Assembly (NCBI GenBank): GCA_035999365.1 | Contig: DASYGT010000050.1 | Location: forward strand, 1 to 64,000 | Length of the DNA: 64,000 bases | Direction: 5' to 3' | Origin: DASYGT01 sp035999365 | GTDB taxonomy: Bacteria > Actinomycetota > Actinomycetes > Mycobacteriales > Jatrophihabitantaceae | Shown: piece after piece, positions 7,867-16,123 of the stretch | How positions within the stretch are numbered: the first letter of the stretch is position 1 | How the letters are laid out: each line of letters begins with the position of its first letter | Made by a program: the position numbers and the translations under genes | Notes under the pieces: generated by a model | The model's input: the letters and a program-made list of their open reading frames with translations, nothing else | What the model was told of the DNA's origin: nothing | The model's database searches: none

Positions 7867-8508
7867 CTACCGGCGCAGGCCCTGTGGCCCGGCTGTCGAC
7901 GGTGCCCGTAGAGCGGCAGCCAACATGTCGACGAGGTTGGCGACATAGGCGTCGTGATCGAGCTGCAGCCGGCGCCCGGACTCGATTCTCTGGGCGCGAT
8001 CGGCCAAGGACGCAGTGAGCATGGTGATCATCGATCGGATCCGCTCGTCTGCGATCGCAGTGGGCAGACGGCTGCGGCAGGCCGTTTCGAGCGTCGCGAG
8101 TTGCGCCGCGAGGGCCGTGCCGCGCAGTGGTGCGGCCTCTGCCGTTCCCGTTCGCGTCACGCCGGCGAGCTGGGCAATGATCCTCAGGAAGTTCCGGCCG
8201 TCCTCGGTTCGCAACTTGTCGGCAACGGGCTCCACGATCGCGCCGACGACCGTTGCGATTCGTGGACGTGTCCCGGCGCGGCTCACCGCGAGCTGCCGCT
8301 CGGCCTCCATTTCCTGCACGTGCTTGTCGAGGATCGCTGAAAGCAATCCCTGCCTCGAACCGAAGTGGTAGTGGATGGCCGAGTCGTTCGCCTGTCCTGC
8401 ACGCGTGACGATGTCGCGAGTATGTGCACCGTCGATGCCCTCGCGGGCGAACAAGTGTTCCCCCGCCGTGATGAGCTTTTCCTTTGTCGGCAGGCCTTCC
8501 CTCGGCAT
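7867..8508 (-). CDS. TetR family transcriptional regulator
   Basis: 213 residues, ATG at 8508. An N-terminal TetR helix-turn-helix (about 10-55: TKEKLITAGEHLFAREG then THRDIV-like RDIVTRAGQANDSAIHYHFGS) is followed by a mostly helical ligand domain. It is divergent from the cytochrome P450 gene across a short gap holding two tandem palindromes, so it probably represses itself and the P450. It lies 10 bp upstream of murT on the same strand, so its promoter may also feed murT-gatD. Ligand unknown. Confidence 0.9.
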   Translation of the reverse strand: MPREGLPTKEKLITAGEHLFAREGIDGAHTRDIVTRAGQANDSAIHYHFGSRQGLLSAILDKHVQEMEAERQLAVSRAGTRPRIATVVGAIVEPVADKLRTEDGRNFLRIIAQLAGVTRTGTAEAAPLRGTALAAQLATLETACRSRLPTAIADERIRSMITMLTASLADRAQRIESGRRLQLDHDAYVANLVDMLAAALRAPSTAGPQGLRR

Positions 8509-8520
8509 GCCGCCACGATA

Positions 8521-8551
8521 TAACGTATGGCGTTAGTAACGGTGTCCGTTA
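8521..8551. promoter_or_regulatory. tandem TAACG-N5-CGTTA operators
   Basis: Two perfect inverted repeats of the same form lie side by side: TAACGtatggCGTTA (8521-8535) and TAACGgtgtcCGTTA (8537-8551), centres 16 bp apart. They occupy the gap between the divergent TetR and P450 starts, a classical arrangement for a TetR dimer pair. The binding protein is inferred from position. Confidence 0.75.
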
Positions 8552-8565
8552 AACTGAGGAGCGCG

Positions 8566-9771
8566 GTGACTACTCGTTCGACGCTCCGGTACGACCCCTT
8601 CGGCGATGCCTTCCAAGCCAATCCCTACCCCGTGTATCGGGAGCTGCGCGACCACGATCCCGTGCATCGGCACGACGACCCGCCGTTCTGGGCCCTGTCC
8701 CGGTTCGGCGACATCTGGCATGCGCTGCGCGACGAGCGGACCTTCTCCTCGGCACAGGGGCTCACCTTCCACCCGGACGAGATCAGCGCCCTTGGGCTTG
8801 CGCCGACGATCGTCATGCTCGACCCGCCTCGGCACACCCAGCTGCGCGCCCTGATCGCGAAGGCATTCACGCCTCGCCGGGTGAACGACCTCGAGCCTGC
8901 CATCCGCGAATTCGTGCGCGACAGCATCGTCCGGATGCGGCAGGCCGCCAGCGACGGCGCGCCCGTCGACCTGCACCAGGACTTCTCCTCGCCGCTGCCC
9001 TCGTTCGTGCTCGCCGAACTGTTAGGAGTTCCCGCAACAGATCGACACCGTTTCGACCCATGGGTCAGTGCGCTGACGAGTTTCCAGGATGCCGGTTTCG
9101 CGTTGACCGGCCTCACCGCCCCCGACGCGGTCGCCGAGATGTTCGAGTACTTCACGGCACTGATCACCACGCGACGCGCGGATCCCCGCGGTGACCTGAT
9201 CAGTGCGCTGTGCCATGCACACGTCGACGGCGAATACCTCAGCGAGTGGGACGTCCTCGGCTTCTGCTTCGTCATCGTCGCCGGCGGCAATGACACGACG
9301 GGCAACCTGATCAGTCACGGCGTTCAACTGCTCGACGCCAACCCCGCGCAGCGACAACTGCTGCTTGCAGACCGGTCGCTGATCCCGAACGCGGTCCTGG
9401 AGTTCCTGCGAATGGAGGGGTCCGTTCAAGGCCTTGCGCGGACGACCACACGACCCGTCCGGCTGCACGATGTCGAGATCCCCGCCGGCGAGAAGGTGCT
9501 CATGCTCTATGGCGCCGCGAACCGCGACCCGCGCGAGTTCGGCCCGACCGCAGATGTCCTCGATGTCACCCGGCCCATACCGCGCCAGCTCGGCTTCGCG
9601 ACCGGCGTTCATTTCTGTATCGGTTCGCACCTGGCTCGACTGCAGGCGCGGCTGGCCTTCGAAGAACTGCTTGATGCCGTGCCCTACATCGGCGTGGACA
9701 CCACACACGGCGTCCGGCTCACATCAGCTTTCACCAGGGGATGGGTCCGCCTGCCTGCTGTGTTCGCGTAG
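8566..9771 (+). CDS. cytochrome P450
   Basis: 401 residues from a GTG at 8566 with GAGGA at 8556-8560; an in-frame ATG at 8527 lies inside the operator and is rejected. All class I bacterial P450 landmarks are present: the I-helix oxygen-binding motif AGGNDTT (239-245), the K-helix ExxR (Glu279-Arg282), and the heme loop FATGVHFCIGSHLARL with proximal Cys351. Soluble, needing ferredoxin and ferredoxin reductase, neither of which is in the window. Substrate unknown; the TetR neighbour suggests inducible expression by a small molecule. Confidence 0.93.
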   Translation: MTTRSTLRYDPFGDAFQANPYPVYRELRDHDPVHRHDDPPFWALSRFGDIWHALRDERTFSSAQGLTFHPDEISALGLAPTIVMLDPPRHTQLRALIAKAFTPRRVNDLEPAIREFVRDSIVRMRQAASDGAPVDLHQDFSSPLPSFVLAELLGVPATDRHRFDPWVSALTSFQDAGFALTGLTAPDAVAEMFEYFTALITTRRADPRGDLISALCHAHVDGEYLSEWDVLGFCFVIVAGGNDTTGNLISHGVQLLDANPAQRQLLLADRSLIPNAVLEFLRMEGSVQGLARTTTRPVRLHDVEIPAGEKVLMLYGAANRDPREFGPTADVLDVTRPIPRQLGFATGVHFCIGSHLARLQARLAFEELLDAVPYIGVDTTHGVRLTSAFTRGWVRLPAVFA

Positions 9772-9853
9772 GCATCGGCCTCGGGAACAAAGCCGGCTCG
9801 CCGAGCGTTCTACTGGCGGTCAAGGTTTTGTGTTCGTGCGATTTCAGATGGTC

Positions 9854-9885
9854 ACGCCCGCGAGCTGGTTTCTTGCCGCGGGCGT
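9854..9885 (+). terminator. hairpin downstream of the P450 gene
   Basis: A perfect 9-bp stem, ACGCCCGCG (9854-9862) with CGCGGGCGT (9877-9885), 14-base loop, followed by a T-rich run (TTTGTG then CTTCTCCT). It sits about 85 bp after the P450 stop and 105 bp before cspA. Likely a terminator for the P450; a cspA leader element is less likely. Confidence 0.55.
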
Positions 9886-9989
9886 TTGTGCTTCTCCTGA
9901 AGGGGGCGTGCAGTCGGCCGCAGGGATTCATGGCCCAGGTCGCCGCATAGCGCGGCACCTGCATATGCACTCCGGAAAGGAGCGCCACC

Positions 9990-10196
9990 ATGGCACAGGG
10001 AACTGTGAAGTGGTTCAACGCCGAAAAGGGTTTCGGTTTCATCGAGGTCGACGGAGGCGGAGCGGACGTGTTCGTTCACTTCTCCGCGCTTGCCGATACC
10101 GGCGGGTACCGCAGCTTGGACGAGAACCAGCGAGTCGAGTTCGAGACCGCGACAGGTCCGAAGGGCCCGCAAGCGGAATCCGTTCGCGTCCTCTGA
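9990..10196 (+). CDS. cspA: cold-shock protein
   Basis: 68 residues, ATG with AAAGGAG nearby. A single cold-shock (OB-fold) domain with RNP1-like KGFGFIEV and RNP2-like VFVHFSAL; it binds single-stranded RNA/DNA as an RNA chaperone. TVKWFNAEKGFGF is the invariant start of the family. Monocistronic, bounded by hairpins on both sides. Actinobacterial genomes have several paralogues, so cspA is used in the general sense. Confidence 0.93.
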   Translation: MAQGTVKWFNAEKGFGFIEVDGGGADVFVHFSALADTGGYRSLDENQRVEFETATGPKGPQAESVRVL

Positions 10197-10210
10197 GTTC
10201 GCGCGACATG

Positions 10211-10252
10211 AGCTGAGGCTCCACCTGGCGAACGCCGGGTGGAGCCTCAGCT
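10211..10252. terminator. strong hairpin shared by cspA and tRNA-Ala
   Basis: AGCTGAGGCTCCACC (10211-10225) pairs perfectly with GGTGGAGCCTCAGCT (10238-10252); the stem continues inward through a U-G pair and GGCG/CGCC, leaving almost no loop. It begins 14 bp after the cspA stop and lies 44 bp beyond the 3' end of the convergent tRNA-Ala. No long U tract follows, so a bidirectional intrinsic terminator is inferred from strength and position. Confidence 0.75.
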
Positions 10253-10296
10253 GCTTCGTGTCCACGGTGTCCAGAGTGGCCGTCGGTTCCAGCGAG

Positions 10297-10369
10297 TGGA
10301 GACGAGGGGAATCGAACCCCTAACCCCCGCCTTGCAAAGGCGGTGCTCTGCCAATTGAGCTACGTCCCC
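10297..10369 (-). tRNA. tRNA-Ala (TGC)
   Basis: 73-nt cloverleaf on the minus strand: acceptor GGGGACG with CGTCTCC (one G-U pair), D arm GCTC/GAGC, anticodon stem CCGCC/GGCGG with loop TTTGCAA giving TGC, T arm with GGTTCGATTCC. CCA is not encoded. It follows tRNA-Ile and the DLW-39 gene downstream of gyrA, as in mycobacteria. Confidence 0.97.
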
Positions 10370-10402
10370 GAGAACGGGTTCAGTATGACGTCGACGCTGG
10401 GC

Positions 10403-10525
10403 TCAGCGCGACGAGTCCGACGTTGCCTCGCGCCACAGAGCCTCATCTGCCTGCCCGCGCCGCCGCCTGAGCGCCGCGATCACGGCACCCGCCAACGCGA
10501 CGGCGAGAACGACCGGCTTCTTCAT
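10403..10525 (-). CDS. DLW-39 family microprotein
   Basis: 40 residues from ATG at 10525 (MKKPVVLAVALAGAVIAAL), with GAAAGG a few bases upstream. A single N-terminal hydrophobic helix is followed by RRRRGQADEALWREATSD. The DxxLW-type core (here DEALWREAT) and length of about 40 are diagnostic of the DLW-39 family found between gyrA and tRNA-Ala in actinobacteria. Function unknown; a membrane-associated peptide by composition. Confidence 0.85.
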   Translation of the reverse strand: MKKPVVLAVALAGAVIAALRRRRGQADEALWREATSDSSR

Positions 10526-10564
10526 GCGAGAACCTTTCCGCGCCGCGACGAAACGTCGGATCAG

Positions 10565-10638
10565 TGGGCCTGGGAGGACTTGAACCTCCGGCCTCATCCT
10601 TATCAGGGATGCGCTCTAACCATCTGAGCTACAGGCCC
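10565..10638 (-). tRNA. tRNA-Ile (GAT)
   Basis: 74-nt cloverleaf on the minus strand: acceptor GGGCCTG with CAGGCCC, D arm GCTC/GAGC, anticodon stem CATCC/GGATG with loop CTGATAA giving GAT, T arm with GGTTCAAGTCC. CCA is not encoded. Located 70 bp after the DUF3566 gene in the gyrA direction. Confidence 0.97.
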
Positions 10639-10708
10639 GGGTGCGTACTGAAGACGCGAGGTGACAGCCTACCCGGCTTCGTGATCGGTCCGGGCAGGGG
10701 TTACAGCC

Positions 10709-11329
10709 TCACGCCTCCGACAGCGTCAGCTCGACGCCACCGACGAGGTCGGCACAGAGGTTGTAGATGATCGAGCCGACAGTGGTCAGCGCGATGAACA
10801 GCACGATGTTGATCACGCCGACGATCGCCGCACCGCCGAAGACGATGCCGGCGGTGACCGGCCTCTTCGAGCCGGAGCCGTTGATTGTCGTCACGGTGTC
10901 GTTCACCTTGTTGACGACACCGGAGGCATCCAGCACGCCGTACAGGATGCCCACGACGATCAGCCACACGAAGAACAGGGCGATCGACAGAACGCACGAG
11001 AACCTCAGCACCGTCCACGGGTTGATGTGGCGCAGTTGCAGCCGCGCCCGACGCGGTCCCCGCACGCGCGGCGCGTTCGACCCGGTCTTGGGGGCGTCCG
11101 GACCAGGCGGCGGGATTGCGCCGACCAGGTTCGGTGGAACCGAGCCCAGCGGCGGCGGCGGGGTTCCGGGAGCGCCGGGACCGACAGGCACGCGTGCAGT
11201 CTCGGACGTGGCGCCGGCACTCGGGGCGGCGGCCCCGTTCGTCGTCGGCTTTCCAGAGATCGTCGGGGCGCCGAATTCGGTAGCCTGCGCCGCACCGGGC
11301 CCTGGGTAAGGCGGCGGCGGTTGCGTCAT
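10709..11329 (-). CDS. DUF3566 membrane protein
   Basis: 206 residues. A long Pro/Gly/Ala-rich cytoplasmic N-terminus (about 1-90) precedes the DUF3566 domain with RARLQLRHINPWTVLRF, a transmembrane helix (about 110-130), a Gly/Ser/Thr loop (NDTVTTINGSGS) and a second helix pair around 155-185. Proteins of this form follow gyrA in most actinobacteria (Rv0007 in mycobacteria); function unknown, with suggested links to the cell envelope. It starts just 3 bp after the gyrA stop, so it is likely co-transcribed. Confidence 0.88.
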   Translation of the reverse strand: MTQPPPPYPGPGAAQATEFGAPTISGKPTTNGAAAPSAGATSETARVPVGPGAPGTPPPPLGSVPPNLVGAIPPPGPDAPKTGSNAPRVRGPRRARLQLRHINPWTVLRFSCVLSIALFFVWLIVVGILYGVLDASGVVNKVNDTVTTINGSGSKRPVTAGIVFGGAAIVGVINIVLFIALTTVGSIIYNLCADLVGGVELTLSEA

Positions 11330-11332
11330 CGC

Positions 11333-13828
11333 TTACTCCTGATCGTCCGGTTCGTCGGCGTTGCGAGCGATGGCGACGAGGTTGACGCCGTCCGGCAGAC
11401 TCACGAGTCGAACCCCCATCGTCTGCCGCTGTGCTCGCCGGACCTCCGCAGCCTGGGTACGGATGACCACGCCGTCGGACGTGATCGCGTAGATCTCGTC
11501 CTGCGGGCTCACGGCGACGGCGCCGACGAGCCCCCCTCGGGTGGAGACGATACGCGCCGTCAGGACGCCCTTGCCGCCTCGCCCCTGCACGGGATACTCG
11601 TCGATCTTCGTGCGTTTGGCGTAGCCGCCCTCAGTGGCGACCAAGATTTCCACAGAATCCAGGTCGTCGCGGACGACCTCCATGGCCAGCAACTCGTCGC
11701 CGGAGTTGAACCGCATCCCGAAGACGCCGGAGGTGGCGCGGCCCATGGGGCGCAGGGTCTCGTCGTCGGCCCGGAACCGGATCGACATCGCCTTGCGGCT
11801 CACGAGCAGCAGATCGTCGTCGCTGGAGATCAGTGCGGCGTCGATCAGCTCGTCGTCCTCCCGCAGATTGATCGCGATCAGACCACCGGTGCGATTGGAG
11901 TCGAAATCGGTCAGCTTGGTCTTCTTCACCAGGCCGTGCTTGGTTGCCAGCACGAGGTAGGGCGCCGCCTCGTAGTTCTTCAGGGTGATGACCTCGGCGA
12001 TCGTCTCGTCCGGCTGGAAGGCCAGCAGGTTCGCGACGTGCTGGCCGCGGGCATTGCGATTCGCCTCGGGGAGTTCGTAGGCCTTGGCGCGGTAGACCCG
12101 CCCCTTGTTCGTGAAGAAGAGGATCCAGTCGTGGGTCGAGCTCACGAAGAAGTGGGCGACGATGTCGTCGGCCTTCAATGCCGCGCCCTGAACGCCCTTC
12201 CCGCCACGGCGCTGAGCGCGGTAAAGATCGGTCTTGGTGCGCTTGGCGTAGCCGGTCCGCGTGATCGTGACAACGACGTCCTCTTGCGCGATCAAGTCCT
12301 CCATGGACACGTCGCCGTCGTATGGCACCAGTCGGGTGCGCCGGTCGTCGCCGAACTTGTTGACCGTCTCGGTGAGCTCGTCGCGGACGATCGTCCGCTG
12401 GCGGCCCGGCTTGGCGAGAATGTCGTTCAGATCGGCGATTTCGGCTTCGATCTCGGCTGCCTCGTCGATGATCTTCTGCCGCTCCAGTGCAGCCAGACGG
12501 CGCAGCTGGAGATCGAGGATCGCGTTGGCCTGCAGCTCGTCGACCTCGAGCAGCTGCATCAGGCCGGTGCGCGCCTCCTCGGCCGAGGGAGAGCTGCGGA
12601 TAAGCGCGATCACGGCATCGAGCTGATCGAGCGCCTTCAGGTAACCGCGCAGGATGTGTGCGCGCTCCTCCTTCTTCCGCAGCCGGAATCGGGTGCGGCG
12701 GACGATGACCTCGATCTGGTGCTCGACGTAGTGCGAGATGAACTGATCGATGCGCAGCGTGCGCGGGACGCCATCGACGATCGCCAGCATGTTCGCGCCG
12801 AACGTCGTCTGCAGCTGGGTGTGCTTGAACAGGTTGTTCAACACGACCTTCGGCACCGCGTCACGCTTGAGGGTGACGACGATGCGCATGCCGATGCGCG
12901 CCGAGGATTCATCGTTGATGTCCGCGATGCCGGCGACCTTGCCCTCCCGGGCGAGCGTCGCGATCGACTCCAGCAGGTTGTCGGGGTTCACCTGGTACGG
13001 CAGCTCGGTGACGACGAGGACGTTGCGACCCTTGACGTCCTCTTCGATAGTGACGACCGCGCGCATGCGGATCGACCCGCGGCCGGTGCGATAGGCGTCT
13101 TCGATCCCTTCGCGACCGACGATGAGGCCGTGTGTGGGGAAGTCCGGGCCGGGGATGAGCTTGAGCAGCTCATCGAGTAGCTCCTCGCTCGTCGCGTCCG
13201 GGTGGTCAAGGGCCCAGATGACGCCGGCGGCAACCTCGCGCAGGTTGTGCGGCGGTATCCGGGTTGCCATCCCGACTGCGATTCCCTCCGACCCGTTGAT
13301 CAACAGGTTAGGGATCCGTGCCGGCAGGATCACCGGTTCGACGGTGTTGCCTGCATAGTTGGGAACGAAGTCGACGGTCTCCTCGTCGATGTCGTGCAGC
13401 ATTTCCATGGCAAGGCTCTGCAGCCGGCATTCGGTGTAGCGGTATGCCGCGGCTGGGTCGTTGCCCGGTGAGCCGAAATTCCCCTGCGGATCGATCAGCG
13501 GGTATCGCAGCGACCACGGTTGGGCCATCCGCACCAATGCGTCGTAGAGGGCACTGTCACCGTGCGGGTGGTAGTTGCCCATGACGTCGCCGACCACGCG
13601 GCCACACTTGACGTAGTTGCGATCCGGCCGGAAGCCCGAGTCGTACATGCCGTACAGGATCTTGCGGTGAACGGGCTTGAGGCCGTCGCGCACGTCGGGC
13701 AGCGCTCGCCCGACGATCACCGACATCGCGTAGTCGATGTAGCTGCGCTGCATCTCGCTTTGGATGTCGACCGGCTCGATCCGGTCGTAGCCGCCCGGGC
13801 CGCCCGTGACGTCCGTGGTGTCGGTCAT
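11333..13828 (-). CDS. gyrA: DNA gyrase subunit A
   Basis: 831 residues. With GyrB it introduces negative supercoils. The breakage-reunion domain has the catalytic Tyr131 in YRYTECRL; the quinolone-resistance region reads HGDSALYDALVRM with Ser92 and Asp96, the susceptible-type residues. The C-terminal beta-pinwheel DNA-wrapping domain carries the GyrA box QRRGGKG. Length is normal. It lies 21 bp downstream of gyrB, in the usual actinobacterial gyrB-gyrA-DUF3566-tRNA order. Confidence 0.98.
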   Translation of the reverse strand: MTDTTDVTGGPGGYDRIEPVDIQSEMQRSYIDYAMSVIVGRALPDVRDGLKPVHRKILYGMYDSGFRPDRNYVKCGRVVGDVMGNYHPHGDSALYDALVRMAQPWSLRYPLIDPQGNFGSPGNDPAAAYRYTECRLQSLAMEMLHDIDEETVDFVPNYAGNTVEPVILPARIPNLLINGSEGIAVGMATRIPPHNLREVAAGVIWALDHPDATSEELLDELLKLIPGPDFPTHGLIVGREGIEDAYRTGRGSIRMRAVVTIEEDVKGRNVLVVTELPYQVNPDNLLESIATLAREGKVAGIADINDESSARIGMRIVVTLKRDAVPKVVLNNLFKHTQLQTTFGANMLAIVDGVPRTLRIDQFISHYVEHQIEVIVRRTRFRLRKKEERAHILRGYLKALDQLDAVIALIRSSPSAEEARTGLMQLLEVDELQANAILDLQLRRLAALERQKIIDEAAEIEAEIADLNDILAKPGRQRTIVRDELTETVNKFGDDRRTRLVPYDGDVSMEDLIAQEDVVVTITRTGYAKRTKTDLYRAQRRGGKGVQGAALKADDIVAHFFVSSTHDWILFFTNKGRVYRAKAYELPEANRNARGQHVANLLAFQPDETIAEVITLKNYEAAPYLVLATKHGLVKKTKLTDFDSNRTGGLIAINLREDDELIDAALISSDDDLLLVSRKAMSIRFRADDETLRPMGRATSGVFGMRFNSGDELLAMEVVRDDLDSVEILVATEGGYAKRTKIDEYPVQGRGGKGVLTARIVSTRGGLVGAVAVSPQDEIYAITSDGVVIRTQAAEVRRAQRQTMGVRLVSLPDGVNLVAIARNADEPDDQE

Positions 13829-13849
13829 GCCTTACTCCGATTCGGGGCG

Positions 13850-15865
13850 TCAGATATCAAGGAACCGCACGTCCTTGGCGTTTCGGATGATGAACGAGCG
13901 ACGTGCTTCGACGTCCTCGCCCATCAGGACACTGAAGAGTTCGTCCGCGGTTGCAGCATCGTCGAGGGTGATCAGCCGCAGGATCCGATGTGCCGGATCC
14001 ATGGTGGTCTCCCACAACTCCGAGGCGTTCATCTCGCCGAGGCCCTTGTAGCGTTGAATCGCGTCCTCGCGTGCCAGCTTGCGGCTGGCCTCCTGCCCCG
14101 CCTTGATCAGCCCGTCGCGTTCCTTGTCGGAGTACGCGTAGCTGGGCTCGCCTTTCGACCACTTGATCTTGTACAGCGGTGGTGCCGCCAGGTAGACGTG
14201 ACTGTTCTCGATCAGGGGCCGCATGAAGCGGAAGAGCAGCGTCAGCAGCAAGGTCGTGATGTGCTGCCCGTCGACGTCGGCGTCTGCCATCAGCACGATC
14301 TTGTGATAGCGGAGCTTGGCGAGATCGAAGTCGTCGTGGATGCCGGTGCCGAGCGCGGTGATCAGCGACTGCACCTCGTTGTTCTTCAGCACCCGGTCGA
14401 TGCGCGACTTCTCGACGTTGATGATCTTGCCTCGGATCGGCAGGATCGCCTGGAACATCGAGTCGCGGCAGGACTTGGCCGAACCGCCGGCCGAGTCGCC
14501 CTCGACGATGTAGAGCTCGCTCTCGCCCGGGTCGGTGGAGCGGCAGTCGGCGAGCTTGCCGGGCATGCCCATCGTGTCGAGTGCGTTCTTGCGCGCGAGC
14601 TTGCGCGCTTGCTGCGCGGCCTTTCGTGCGCGCGCAGCCTGTGCGATCTTCGTGACGACGTTCTTCGCCTCGCTCGGGTTGCTGTCGAACCACGCTGTGA
14701 GCTTCTCGTTCGTCGCTGCCTGCACGAACGTCTTGGCGACGGAGTTCCCGAGCTTCGTCTTCGTCTGCCCCTCGAACTGCGGTTCGCCTAGCTTGATCGA
14801 CACGATCGCGGCGAGGCCTTCCCGGATGTCCTCGCCCTTGAAGCGGTCCTCTGCCGTGTCCTTGATGATCTTCTTTTCGATGGCCCACTTGTTGACGACG
14901 TTCGTGAGCGCAGCACGGAATCCTTCTTCGTGCGTGCCGCCCTCGATCGTCGCGATGGTGTTCGCGAAGGTGAAGACGCTTTCGGTGTACGACGCGTTCC
15001 ACTGCATCGCGACCTCGAGAGACAGACGGCTCTCGACGTCGTCACTCGAGAACGAGATGACGTCCTTGTGGATGCCGGTCTTGTCCGACGTCCTGTTGAT
15101 GTGCCGCACGAAGTCGGCGATGCCGCCCGGGTAGTGGTAGGTGATTTCCTTCGGCACGTGGCGGGTGTGCGGCGCTGCCGCAGCGTCGTCTTCGTCGACG
15201 ACCTTCTCGGTGCGCTCGTCGCGCAACACGATGGTGAGGCCCTTGTTGAGGAACGCCATCTCCTGCAACCGCCGGCTGATGGTCTCGAACGAGTAGACGG
15301 TCGTCTCGAAGATCGTGGGGTCGGCCCAGAATGTCACCGTCGTGCCGTGCTTCTTCGACGGATCGCCCTTGGCCAGCGGCGCGGCCGGCTTCTGATCGAG
15401 GTAGGTCTGGGTCCAGAGAAAACCGTCCCGCTCGATCGCGACATCCAGCCGGTACGACAGTGCGTTCACAACAGAGACACCCACACCGTGAAGTCCGCCG
15501 GACACCGCATACGCCTTGCCGTCGAACTTTCCGCCGGCGTGCAGCACCGTGAGAATCACCTCGACGGTCGGCTTCTTCTGCGTCGGGTGCATGTCCGTCG
15601 GCATGCCGCGGCCGTTGTCGGCCACCCGGACGCCACCGTCGGCGAGGAGCGTGACCTCGATGCGGTCGCAGTAACCCGCGAGCGCCTCGTCCACGGAGTT
15701 GTCCACGACTTCCTGGACCAGGTGATGCAGGCCGCGCTCGGAGGTCGATCCGATATACATGCCGGGCCGCTTGCGGACTGCTTCCAGCCCCTCGAGGACT
15801 TGGATCGAGCTGGCGTTGTAGCTGTTCTTGGCCGCGCCGGTTGCGCTGTTTGCCACGGGGTGCAC
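13850..15865 (-). CDS. gyrB: DNA gyrase subunit B
   Basis: 671 residues from a GTG at 15865 (VHPVANSATGAAKNSY); a GTG at 15856 is nearly as good and a longer upstream frame is not supported. GHKL ATPase domain: EVVDNSVDEAL (catalytic Glu and Mg-binding Asn), DNGRGMP, and the ATP lid GGLHGVGVSVVNALS. The TOPRIM domain has EGDSAGGSAK and the metal DADVDG motif. A GAGAGAGG purine stretch just upstream serves as ribosome site. It follows dciA by about 260 bp. Confidence 0.97.
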   Translation of the reverse strand: MHPVANSATGAAKNSYNASSIQVLEGLEAVRKRPGMYIGSTSERGLHHLVQEVVDNSVDEALAGYCDRIEVTLLADGGVRVADNGRGMPTDMHPTQKKPTVEVILTVLHAGGKFDGKAYAVSGGLHGVGVSVVNALSYRLDVAIERDGFLWTQTYLDQKPAAPLAKGDPSKKHGTTVTFWADPTIFETTVYSFETISRRLQEMAFLNKGLTIVLRDERTEKVVDEDDAAAAPHTRHVPKEITYHYPGGIADFVRHINRTSDKTGIHKDVISFSSDDVESRLSLEVAMQWNASYTESVFTFANTIATIEGGTHEEGFRAALTNVVNKWAIEKKIIKDTAEDRFKGEDIREGLAAIVSIKLGEPQFEGQTKTKLGNSVAKTFVQAATNEKLTAWFDSNPSEAKNVVTKIAQAARARKAAQQARKLARKNALDTMGMPGKLADCRSTDPGESELYIVEGDSAGGSAKSCRDSMFQAILPIRGKIINVEKSRIDRVLKNNEVQSLITALGTGIHDDFDLAKLRYHKIVLMADADVDGQHITTLLLTLLFRFMRPLIENSHVYLAAPPLYKIKWSKGEPSYAYSDKERDGLIKAGQEASRKLAREDAIQRYKGLGEMNASELWETTMDPAHRILRLITLDDAATADELFSVLMGEDVEARRSFIIRNAKDVRFLDI

Positions 15866-16123
15866 GAACCTCTCTCGCCGATGACCGGCGAACAACCGGG
15901 TGATTCCGGCAATATGCACATGTCAGACACGAACGTGGGGCGGACGAGGCGCATGAGGCACGCGCAACGCCAACCCCTGAATTCCTCTCCAGTCTAGCCC
16001 ACTCTGACCATGGAATGGGGCCGTGACGCGCCTGAATTCGCTGCAGACGCTCGGGTGCCCCTGATCGACGGGAACCCACGCGACCATGTGTGTGCAGCCG
16101 GTGAGCGGGCGATCAGCGCCAGT

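Noticed and set aside
8527..8566. ATG at 8527 as the P450 start
   Set aside because: It would place the start codon inside the first operator palindrome; GTG 8566 has a Shine-Dalgarno and the right N-terminus.
11027..13180. A 717-codon open frame on the plus strand
   Set aside because: It is antisense to gyrA, has no recognisable motif, and reflects high third-position GC. The same applies to the long plus-strand frames opposite gyrB and dnaN.
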